Assembly (NCBI GenBank): GCA_037013685.1 | Contig: CM072886.1 | Location: 71,203,859-71,267,858, forward strand | Length of the DNA stretch: 64,000 nt | Source of the DNA: Acridotheres tristis | Taxonomy: Eukaryota > Chordata > Aves > Passeriformes > Sturnidae | Direction of reading: 5' to 3' | Shown here: in pieces, positions 12,036 to 22,575 of the stretch | Numbering within the stretch: the first letter of the stretch is position 1 | Layout: every line of letters begins with the position of its first letter | The notes under the pieces: generated by a model | Database searches by the model: none | Told to the model about the DNA's origin: nothing | What the model saw: only the letters and a program-made list of their open reading frames with translations | Translations under genes and position numbers: made by a program

Positions 12036-12937
12036 AAATTTGCTCATATACTACTACAATTGTGGAACTAGCAGATATAGGATAGAATAGCAAAATCCAA
12101 AATCACTATGCTTTTCATGTTTGAGTTCTTGAAATAAAGACAGAATTGTGAAAGCTATTCAATAGTGCTTTTTTTGTGGGAAGATAATTGTCTAAATATC
12201 TGTTTAAAGGAAAAAGAAAATGAAAGAAAGAAAACACTTCTCATTTGTGGACACTAAAAATGAATGAAAGCCATAGAAGGCTTCCAAAATAGAAGCCATG
12301 AAAATGGAATACTGGCTGTATCAGCTGAAAGTTCACAAATCCATGGGACCTGATGGGATTCATCACAGTTCTGAAGGAGCTAGCAAATATCGTGGCAGGA
12401 CACCATCTCTCAGAGGTCTTGGGAGTCTGGGAAGATCCTTGCTGACTGAAAGCTGGACATGGTTATTCTACAGGGTGCAAGGGAAGACTCAGGGAACTAT
12501 GGACCCATTAATTTAATCTGAGTTCCTGGAAAAATTATGGAGAAGAACATGAGTTCATAAAGGGAAAGTCCTCTTTAAATAATTTTACATACGTCTATTA
12601 TATACATCACCCACCTAGTGGATGAAGGGAAGGCAATGTTTGTAGGACTGTGCCTTTTAGGAAGGTGTTTGATGTTGCCCCTCACAGCATCCTGCTGAGA
12701 GGTCGGGATGCTCTGGGTGAAGAAGGGGCTGAAGGACAGGGCTCAGAGGGCTGTGATGAATGAAGCTACATCTGTCTGATGAGTGGTCACCCACCGGTGA
12801 TGGTTTTCAGGGTGCAGTTCCAGAGCCAGTCCTGTTCAATCTCTTTATTAGTGATCTGGATGAAGGAATTGAATGTACCACTAGCAAGTTTCCTTATAAT
12901 CCCAAACTGGGAGGTACTGTTGATCATCTTGAGGGAC

Positions 12938-14780
12938 AAAATCACAGAATAAATTAGGTTGGAAAAGAACTTTGAGATTATTATGCCCAACCCATGACCT
13001 GACATCACCTTGTCAACTAGACCATGGCACTAAGTGCCACATCCAGTCTTTTCTTAAACACCTCTGGGGATGGTGACTGCACCACCTCCCTGGCAGCCCA
13101 TTCCAATGACTAATCACACTTTCTGTGAAGAATTTTATCCTAATGTCCAACCTAAACCTCCCTTGGCACAGCTTGAGACTGTGTCCTCTTGTGTCCTCAC
13201 TATTTACCTGGGAGAAGAGAGCAACCCCCACCTGACTATGGTCTCCTTTCAGGCAGTTACAGAGAGTGATAAGGTCTCTGCTTTTCTCCAGCCTAAACAA
13301 CCCTAGCTCCCTCAGCTGTTCCTCATAGGACTCATGTTCTAGACCCTTCACCAGTCTTGGTGCCCTTCTCTGGACATGCTCCAATATCTCAGCGTCCTTC
13401 TGTCAGAGACTATGGTTCATGGCTTAAACATTCTTATGAAGGAATTCTGGCCATTATGGCAAAACTGCATAAAGCAGCTACAGCCACTGAAGTCCTCCCC
13501 TTCCTGAAAATGCCTCCTAAGGAGAACTTTGGACTGTGAGTTAAGCTACCTAAGGGAATACGAGATAAGATGCTATTGTTCAATCATCTCAGGTCTAGGA
13601 AAAACAAAGCAGGCTGAGAGAGAAGAATGCCAAACAAGAAAGCCAACAAGAAAGCAGTTGTGAGGAAAATCATGTCTGACTGGGTTTGGGGTGAGGGAGG
13701 CCATGGCCCACAGACTCATTTGCTCAGGGCAAGTTTACACAGATTCTCCCCAGCTGAGGGGGGAGGATGAGGTTTTGGGTGTGTGGCATAACTTCTGGTC
13801 AGAGGCAGTGAACACCCATCCTCCCTTACACAAACTGGATCAGTTGTAAATTCCCCCAACCCAGGAAGGCCATATCCATGGGAAATTCATGTGAGAGGCA
13901 GCTGAGGGGTGCCATAATCCATAAAAGACCCCTAAAAGTCCTAGTCGTACTCATTCCTGAGGCCTTGCTCCACAGGACTGCCATGATGCAAAGTAATGCA
14001 ACAGATCCAGCTCTGTTGCCAAAGACAGTGCCAAACTTGCCTCCCTTCTGAAGGAAGATACCTGGGCATTCCCACCTGGTCTGAGTGTATATTAATCCAT
14101 TGTATTTTATGTTTTTGGGAAAGAAGAACCCTTACCATCAAGAAGACCAGTTGGAGCAGATCAACACAACACCATCAGTATCCACAGTGGTGATGCTTTC
14201 TTTAATTTGTCTACCTTTCTGTCCCTCCCCTCCTCACTATTTCCTTCTCTTCCTTCTCTCTCTCTCACATACACGTGTACTATAAAACAAAATCCATACT
14301 GTTAACTTTGGCCTATGGTTTCATTTGCACCTTAATTTGGACATTTCTAATAAATTCAAAAACAGGACCCTAACACCTTCCTAAATTGGGGAGCCCAGAA
14401 TTGGGCACAGTACTCAAGGTGAGGCCTCACCTGTGCTGAATCACTTGCCTAGTCCTGCTGGTCACACCATTCCCAATGCAGGCCAGGCTGCCATTGACCT
14501 TCTTGGCCATGTGGACAAATTGTTGGCACATAGTCAGCCTGCTGTAAATCAGCACCCCCAGGTCCTTTTCACCTGGCCAGTTTCCTGTCACTCTGTCCAT
14601 AGCCTGTAGTGCTGCATGGGATTCTTTTCGTCAAAGGCACTTGCTCTTGTTAAACCTCATATTGTTGGCTTTGGCTCTTCTATGCAGCCTGTCCAGGCCC
14701 CTCTGCAGAGCCTTCCTACCCTCCAGAAGATTGACCCTCACACCCAACTTGGTGTCGCCTAATCATCAAATTTGCTAATG
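12938..14780 (-). mobile_element. CR1 LINE 3' fragment nested in another CR1
   Basis: The reverse-complemented CR1 3' terminus (aatcacagaat) begins at about 12938. The element continues to 13400, then from 14376 to about 14780. The minus-strand open frame 13013-13384 reads as the CR1 region after the RT (ERVQRRA-like start, [17 protein letters not shown], then WNGLPGRW). The right part carries blocks such as cccccaggtccttttcacctg and ccaacttggtgtcgc. It splits the plus-strand CR1 and is itself split by an LTR with a 5-bp TSD, so it is the middle event. It lacks the 5' portion, as is usual for CR1. Confidence 0.88.
13401..14375 (+). mobile_element. Solo ERV LTR with perfect 5-bp TSD inside CR1
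   Basis: The 975-bp segment starts TGTCAGAGAC and ends CCCTAACA, the TG...CA termini of an LTR. It is flanked by identical 5-mers ccttc (13396-13400 and 14376-14380). Removing the insert and one ccttc restores the CR1 reading. A TATA-like box (ataaaa at 13921-13926) and an AATAAA (14349-14354) suggest plus orientation, although the signal lies unusually close to the 3' end. A 5-bp duplication fits ERVL-type integration. There is no internal retroviral sequence. Confidence 0.88.
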
Positions 14781-15473
14781 GTAGGCAGAAGGTCTTGGAG
14801 AGCCATCTTGATAGATTGGAACATTGGGCTATGATGAACAGGATGAAATGGAACAAGTTCAAATGTCAGATTCTGCACCAATAAGGAAACAAGTCTGGAG
14901 ACAACTGTGTATGAGGAGAGTGGCTGGAGAGCAGCCTGCAGAGAGGGTCCTGGAGGTGCTGGTTGACAGAAGCTCAGTGTGAGTCAGCAGTGTGTGTGCC
15001 CTGTGAGTCCTGGACTGTCAGTCCATCGAACACAGCATCACCAGCCAGGCAAAAGAAGTTGTTATCCCACTGTATTCAGACCTGGTGTGGCCTCACCTTG
15101 AGTACTGTGTGCTGTTCTGGGCCCCCCAGTTTAAAAAGGGTGTGTAGGTTCTTGAGTACCTCCAGAGGAGGGCAACAAATCTGGTGAAAGACCCGGAATG
15201 AATGTCATATCAGGAGGTGTGAGGGAGGTGCTGAGCTCCTCTCCCTGGTATCCAGGGACTGGACATATGGAATGGCCACTTGAAGCTGTCCCAAGAGATG
15301 TTTAGACTGAAAATTAAGACACACTTGTTTTATCAAGAGGGTGGTTGAACACTGGAACAGGCTTCCTGGAGAGATGACCTATGCCCTTAACAACGTCTTT
15401 TAATTTTTGGTCAGTCCAGAAGCTGTCAGGCAGGTGGCCTAGTTGACCATAGAATATCCCTTCCAACCAAAAT

Positions 15474-15577
15474 ATTCTATTCTATTCTATTCTATTCTAT
15501 TCTATTCTATTCTATTCTATTCTATTCTATTCTATTCTATTCTATTCTATTCTATTCTATTCTATTCTATTCTATTC
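15474..15577 (+). repeat. (ATTCT)n pentanucleotide array at CR1 3' end
   Basis: About 20 near-perfect ATTCT units follow the CR1 tail (cccttccaaccaaaat). CR1 normally ends in two to four copies of an 8-bp ATTCTATG-like unit, so this is an expansion seeded at that terminus. Confidence 0.95.
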
Positions 15578-18075
15578 CATGAATAGGTGAGGATCAACTC
15601 TGTGCTTATTACCTGACACAGTAGAGTCTTCATTCGTGGCTGGAAACCCTAGGCACCAATGCAAATAAATAAATCATGGTTCTGTGCTTTCACGTCTGTG
15701 TGAAGACAAAGGAAATTCAAGTCCAATCTCTCTGTTTCAATGTAGTATTTCATAACCTTCAAATATTCCTTTCAGGTCTTTGAATCTTTTATAAGGTAAT
15801 ATACATAATGAGTCATTCCAATTGCTGCCTTACCGTGATTTTATAAAGGTTCATTCATTAAAGCTTTAAAATAACGCATCCATTCTATATATATACACAC
15901 ACATGTAGTATCTATAATTTATACAGAAAAATATGAGTGACACAGGGTCATAATATACCTTGATGAAGACTTTGGCAAAATTGAAAGCTAAATCTTATAT
16001 TTCTATTCTGAGAAACAATTTTATGGCCATTAAAAACACTTTAACGTTAATGAGACAGTGAAAAAGTTTTAATACTTTGAAAGTACTTTAGTGTAGTTCT
16101 GAGATCTGAAAAAATTCATAAGTGAATCCCAGTCAAAACTTAAAAAGTACTCTTAACTGAACTATTAGTCTTAAAAATATTAAAAATAAAATACTCTGAC
16201 TGAAAATTACAAACTATGCTGTTATGTCTTTTATTTCTATGGATAATGTCCTTATAACACTGAGTGCTTTATTTTATGCATGATATACTGGGCTAATTAA
16301 TTAAGTGGGACATATTTGAAAAAGATACATAGTAAGTGAATAATATATGTTTAGGATACATGGATGCAGAGGTCATAGCAGAGTAGAAAATTTTCATAAA
16401 GATTCCTTTTGAGAAAATTATAATCCTTGTAAGTTAAGAAGTCACAACTGATTTCTATCTTTTTCGAGGTGTGTGAACTAAACACACTATCCTATAAAAA
16501 TTCCTTGTATTCTCTTAGGATTTTTTTTTTTTTTTCAGAATATGTTTCTGGAATTATTTTAAAACTGTTTAAAACATTTCTATTTAGACTTTTATACACA
16601 CATCCTTTCAATTGGATAGTTTTACTATAATGAATCTAAGCTGACAGTTCTTAGAGACAGAGTAAATAATTAAATATCAAAACCTCAGAAAATAACCAAA
16701 AAACTCTGGTAACAGTAAAATATGAATGCTAGAATGCATGCAAATTTCCCCTTTCTACTATTTGTCCTTTCTCCCACTTTCCATTTACTTTTATCGGTTT
16801 TGAGACACCAGAACATATGTAAAATGGTCTCTTTTTGGAGGTCCAGTATTCAACACTGATTGTGCTGCACTGAAGAGATTGTGTAATTAAAAAAAACAAC
16901 AAAAAACAGAACAAAACAAAATAAAACAAACAAACAAACAAAAAAAAAACAAACCAAAAAACCCAGAAAAAATGTTGTAGCTGTTGCCTGTAAAAATACA
17001 GAATATTAGTGAAATTTGTGCACTGGAAATTGTATTTGAGTAGCTTATGAAAGAAAATGTAGTGGAATAGAAACAGTTAGTGGAATGCAAAACAGGTGCT
17101 CAAACAGGAGAAGAGTTTACGTCATTGCATGATCCCATTAGGAATATGAATGAGGAGTCTAAGTCGTTTTAAACACTAAACTTTAAACTTTAAACATTGT
17201 TCTTTTTTCTTCTGCTTTTCAAAGAATTTCAAATATGATATTAAATGCTTGGACTCTTCCAGAGAAACAATATAATGGAAGACATGAAGTTAGTTTTTCC
17301 AGCTGTTTTTGAGTTATATAAGTAAAAAAGATTTGACAAAATACTTTATAGTATTTTTCAAACACAGATGCTGTGTATAGGAATAAATAGGACATGCTTT
17401 TAGGGTTTAAATTCCTGATCATTTCTGGATGTCAAGCAATCTAAGATTTAAGGAATGTATAAAGAGGGGAAATTTCTTCTAGGAACTTAAAATATTGAAA
17501 CACTTTTTAAAATTAGATCAATTCACAGCTTAATTCAGTGTGTGTTTTAGTGGTGGTGTGTAACAATGGATCAATTATGCAAGCTTATATTTATTTTCTT
17601 TTGTCATTTGTGGTTTTGTTCATAAAGCTAAAGTTGCAAAAGAAAATGCAGAATGGACAAATAGAAGGAGACATAAAATTTACTACTTCACTTAGATATT
17701 AAACTAAATAGTAGTCAAGAGGATTTATAGGTACCAGAATAAAGTATAAAGTGAGAGATTTTTGATGTGCTAAAATTCAACTATATGACTTTCATACCAT
17801 TGCATTTTAGCCACATACACATTAGGAAGCATAGTCACTGGGCTGAAATGAAATATGTTTATTTGACACCTCAAAAGGCATATGTATCCTAGAAGCCTTT
17901 CAGTTTAGCTTGAATCTTATGATATTTAATCTCTAACATAAGTCAGAAGCCAACATCTGACCACTTCAGTATCTACAAATACAGGTACAATTTGCACAGC
18001 TATTGCAATATGGGACACTGAATCTGTTTTCTACTAGAGGCTATAGATGTTAAGCAAATACTCTCAATTATGAAT
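15578..18075. other. AT-rich DNA with an A/C tract
   Basis: No gene was recognised. An A-rich tract with C interruptions lies at about 16887-16972 and gives spurious phenylalanine- and cysteine-rich frames on the minus strand. Confidence 0.5.
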
Positions 18076-19390
18076 TAAATTCATAGAATGTCATAGAATG
18101 AATAAAGTTTAATGGGAGTTCTGGAGATTTTTTAGTTCAACCCCTGCTTGTTCTCTGCACTACAGCAAGCTGACCAGCATTGTCAATTGGATTTTGAATA
18201 TCCCCAAGTACAGACACTCCATGACCTTTTACATGTCTTGTTCCAGTGTTTAACCACCATCACAGAAAAAACAAAAAACAAAAAACAAACAAACAAAAAA
18301 AAAAAACACCAAAACCAAACCAAACCAAACCAAAACAAAACCAAACCAACAAAAAACAACAACAAAAAACCCAAACCAGACCAAAAAACAAACAAAAAAA
18401 GGCACTTCTTCCTATATTTAAAAGCAATTTTTGTATTTCATTTCTCTGCCCATTCCTTTTTGACCACTCACTGGGCACTCCTGAGATATGTGACACTGTC
18501 TTCTCTACTCTCCCTCTCAGACATTTATACACATTGATAAGATCTTCCTGAACAGTCCCTTCTACAAAGTGAACAGCACTCTGTGTCCTCATGTCACAGT
18601 CCCTTAATGATTTTAGCAGCCTTGCACTGGACCTGCTCTGGTACCTCCAATTGTCTTATACTGGGGAGCCCAGCACTGAAAATAGTACTCCAAGTGTGTC
18701 AGCAGTGCTGATCCGTGAGGAAGGATCACCTCCCTCTTGTTGGCAGTGTTCTTCCTAATGCAGTCCATGTTATTATCATCCTTCTTTGCTGCAAAGACAC
18801 GTTGCTGACTCGTGTTAACTCAATGTCCAGCAGAGCCTCAGACTCTTCTCTGGAAAGGTGATTTCTAATTTCTGATGACACTTGCCTCCCCACCTATGTG
18901 GTTCTATGTTCCCCAGATGCAGGAGTTTGAACTTCTGTTTCTCGAACTTCTTGATAATCCTGCTGGCCCATTTCTTCAACCTGCAGAGGTCCCTCTGAAT
19001 GATGGTGCACCCATCCGGTTTATTAACACTTCCCTTTGGTTTGTATCACCTTGATGAGGATGCACTGGCTCCCATGACCCAGATCACAAGGGAAGTTGAT
19101 AAACTAAATCAGCCTTGCTATCATTCCCTGCAGTTTGCTGTTAATGACTTCATGCTACTGATCATAACCCTCTGTCAGCAGAAGTTCTGTCAGCTTTCAC
19201 TCCACATAAATGTTCTTTCACATGATCTGCAATCTATCAGTTTACTAGTGAGAATGTTATAGGGAAACGTTTTTAAAAGCTGTGCTACAGTCAATATAAT
19301 CAACATCCACTGCTCTCCATGCATCCACCAAACCAGTCATTTACAAAGCTATCAGGTTCTTTACCACTCTCTTAAATGAGTTTTTTCCAT
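18076..19390 (-). mobile_element. Old CR1 LINE fragment with internal A/C expansion
   Basis: It opens with the reverse-complemented CR1 end (tcatagaatgtcatagaatg) and then follows the CR1 3' region: a caacccctgctt block, ccatgaccttttacatgtct, ttgttccagtgtttaaccacc, a ctggggagcccagcact block, and finally a stretch matching the CR1 segment around caacatccactgctctcc. Divergence is high and no frame survives. An A/C-rich tract of about 138 bp (18265-18402) replaces the short A-rich stretch usual at this point in CR1. Confidence 0.85.
18265..18402. repeat. A/C low-complexity tract inside CR1
   Basis: Units of AAAAAC, CAAA, AAACC and CCAAA fill about 138 bp between two CR1 segments that are nearly adjacent in a normal CR1. 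Overlapping lysine/asparagine-rich and leucine/phenylalanine-rich open frames are artefacts. Confidence 0.9.
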
Positions 19391-22200
19391 AAATTATTGC
19401 TGTTTTTCTACTGAGATGCACAGACATTGCCAGATCTTTGCTTAATTATGTGAACAGACATTTAAAATGCTTAAAGGTAGCACACATATTAGAGTAGACT
19501 TGTGAATCTGAGAAAAATAATACCTAAGAGGATGTTTGAAATGGGGGCTTGGGAGCAACTAGGAAGTAGTTTATGCAAAACAAATTTCCCATAGCATAAT
19601 AGATCAAATAAAAACAGTTTGTGGGATAGTTCTGGAAAGGAGAATGTGAGCACTCCTTGGGCACCATCTGTTATTGGTAGGAAGCAAAATAAATTATTAG
19701 GCCAGAAAGATGGAAAGAAGTACCTGAAATATCAACCCATATCAGAAAAGACATCCACTTTGTCAAAGAAAAGGCATATTCTGTAATGAGCTGTCATCAG
19801 CTTAAAAAAAAGAAAACAAAACCAACCAGAATGCAAAGCAATACCCAAACCAAAATCAAGCAAACAGAAAAAGGATCTATGCCTTATGTAAGGCATAAGA
19901 GTTTGATCCCTGATCGCTGCCTCTTATTAAACTGCCATCTCAAGGGATGGAATCAGATTACTATTAATTCTCTCTTTGACATGGCATGGAAAATATCCAC
20001 AGGTTGCTGGATTATTCTGGAAAAGTTGGTGAAAGTTTGGCATTTTCTTTATGTATTTTTTTGCTTCAGCATGTATATATACTATTCTTAGTTAGCAAGG
20101 GCAGTTTATGAATTTATTTTTGGAAACAGTTTCCTTGTAATTTCCACTGATAATGAAGAAATTTGCAATGCAAGTTATTTGCATGATGGCAATAACAATA
20201 AAGAGTAGTAAAGTAATAAAAATATAGTGGCCAAATAAAATAGTGTAAATAGTGGTAAAGTTATCTATTCAAAGTTCATAACAGTAGCAAAAAAATAAAT
20301 TATGTGTGATACAAATGACAATATTGGGGCATCCAGACCAAGTTAGCAATATGCTCATAATTGCAAATGCATCTTCTGCTGCTGTAAATATTCTCATCAT
20401 ATTACTGGATTTGGTAGACAGTTTTGCCATAAATTCTGCCTAGCAGTCTAAATGCATGTATAATTCATATACCACATGCATTAAATCTTACAAAGCATAT
20501 CCAAAATGTATTTATAGAAATAAAGTAAAATAAACAAGGGAAACTGCACAAATATTAAATCTCTCATCTTTCATAGTCATATCAATAGAAAGATCTAAAC
20601 ACATAACCTAGTTAATGAATTCCTAGTGAATCCTTGTTTGATTATCAATAAAGTCTGAAGCTTGTGAAGTTTTCTACCTAAAGTAGAGTGAATTATAAAG
20701 AATATGATCTAAAACATTATAGGGAGATAAAACATTTTGGTGTCTTGGAGAAATGAATAAAAACGCAGACAGCTGCCAAAGAACAAGTGGGAAGATGGCA
20801 ATTCTGCCTTAGTGGTTGAAAGTTGAGCCTCTTCTGGATAGCATCTGGATGGACCTACATAAAAAAGTACTGAATTCTAGGGACTGTCATGGCAGCTGGG
20901 AAGAGGCATTGCCAAAGACCAAAAAGCTTTGAGACGGAAATTTTGGGAAAAAAAGACTGTGTTTTATAGCATTTCTAATTTTCTAATCTACAGTAAACTG
21001 CAAGAGCAGGGCATACACCTTGTCTACAATAACCAGCTCCTTCTCTATCTCTCTGTCCTTGTAACAAAGTGAGAAGAAGTTGAAGAGGAAAATATGGCAA
21101 GATGGAAATCCAAATAACAAAACTGATCATCATTGCTGATTTCTCCAAAGTCTTCATATAATTTTATTTTTTCACAAAGTTCATAGTGCTTTTAGGGTGT
21201 TTATTTAACTATATTTTTCTTGTTTTATTTTGAACTATGGTATTATTTTTGCTTTTGTTTGCAAACCATTGTGATGTTCACATGCCCATTCCAGTAAGCT
21301 ACTCTTCTTAAATAGCTTACTTTATTGAACTTCTCTGTTTTTTAAAGATCTTGATTTTATCCACTAAATTTAGAGAAAGGGAAAGCTAAAATATTTAGTT
21401 GAAATACAAATAGTAAATGAAGCACCTTACCAATCCTACCGAAGTAAGGCCTAATTAGTCAAAAGCAGTTAGCATTAAAAGACACAATAAAAATCATTGC
21501 CCTTGTCAACAGAAGGATCAATATAGTACCTATATAATCAATTAGTTCCTCTGAATCCCTGAAAATAATAAGGGGCCGAACGACACTTCACTCAAGAGAT
21601 GCACTGAATGTTTAGAGCAAGTAATTTTGAAACAGTGTCCAAGCAATTATTCTTCAAGACTGTCATGTGTGACATAAAGGTAATAGCACTTGGAATTGCC
21701 TTTTCCTTCAGCTTTCTTCATTCGTGGGTCTCTCTGTTTGTGGGTTGAGCTCACGTCTCTGCAGTCTTTTCTAGCTTTTAATACATTAGCTTTCAAGCTA
21801 TTTTGAAAGCAAGATTTTTGTCATATTCTGTTTTCCAGATGCTAATTTTCAGTCAATACAAGAAAAATGTAGCGTTTACAGCTCTTTAAACTGTAGGAAG
21901 TTATTTTCACCTGTACCAGAAATAATATCTGCTGTCAAGAAAACTGGGGAATTAAGGGATATCTGGTGTCTTTCGTTCTGCCTTTTCAGTGTTTCCCATT
22001 ATAATTACCTGACCTCCTGCTGAATGCAGAAGAATTAAGCAGAAACAAAGTAATATATCTTTTTGGTTCTGATTTATATTTTGTCTAGTATATAGGTATA
22101 AAATAGAGTTCAGTATTATAATCTTGGTTTTAGGTTGAAACAGGAAGCCAAAAATAGTACTAACTCCAATGGCCAGGATCTTCACCAGTATGACAGGCAC
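19391..22200. other. AT-rich DNA, nothing recognised
   Basis: No splice-supported exon, RNA gene or repeat family was recognised. Confidence 0.5.
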
Positions 22201-22575
22201 TGAATCACAGAATCACATAAGCTGAATTCAAAAGGACCCACAAGGATCATCAAGTCCAACTTCTGACCCTGCACAGCACCATCCCAAAGAGTCACACCAT
22301 GTGCCTGAGAGCATTGTCCAAATGCTTCTTGAATTCTGCCAGGCTGGTGCTGGAACCACTTCCCTGGGGAGCCTGTTCCAGTCCCCAATCCCCTCTGTGT
22401 GAAGAACCTTGTCCCAATATCCAAACTAAGCCTCCTCTGACACAACTTCATGACATTCTCTCGAGTCCTGCCACTGGTATCCATAGAGAAGGGATCAGTA
22501 CCTGTTCCTCCTGTTCCCCTCACAAGGAAGTCTTAGACTGCAATGCAGTCTCCTCTCCTCCAGGCTGAACATAAT
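22201..22575 (-). mobile_element. CR1 LINE 3' fragment
   Basis: It starts gaatcacagaatcacataag, the reverse complement of the CR1 terminus, and continues through accatgtgcctgagagcatt, cttccctggggagcctgttc and tgtgtgaagaaccttgtccc to about 22575. It is a short 5'-truncated copy of a chicken-type CR1 subfamily with few indels. Confidence 0.92.

Larger units (their letters stand above)
12290..15577 (+). mobile_element. CR1 LINE fragment, reverse transcriptase to 3' end, split by a nested insertion
   Basis: This non-LTR retrotransposon fragment lies in two pieces, 12290-12937 and about 14781-15577. The first encodes decayed CR1 reverse transcriptase: a KSMGPDGIH block, a stretch resembling the VFLDFSKAFD region, QDPVLFNLFISDLDEGIEC-like residues and the FADDTKLGG position, here FPYNPKLGG (about 12886-12912), so the catalytic aspartates are lost. 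The second piece continues after the RT core (ggtcttggagagccatcttg) through the CR1 C-terminal region (ctgttctgggccccc, cctccagaggagggcaac) to a 3' end expanded into ATTCT repeats. Stops and frameshifts make it inactive. The interruption is a minus-strand CR1. Confidence 0.9.

Noticed and set aside
13013..13384. 123-codon frame resembling a protein
   Set aside because: It is the CR1 region after the reverse transcriptase, part of the nested minus-strand CR1, not a host gene.
18148..18592. Lysine/asparagine/threonine-rich and valine/leucine/phenylalanine-rich frames of 100-129 codons
   Set aside because: Artefacts of the A/C tract inside the CR1.
22182..22568. Frames of 113 and 89 codons on opposite strands
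   Set aside because: Both are translations of the CR1 3' fragment at 22201-22575.
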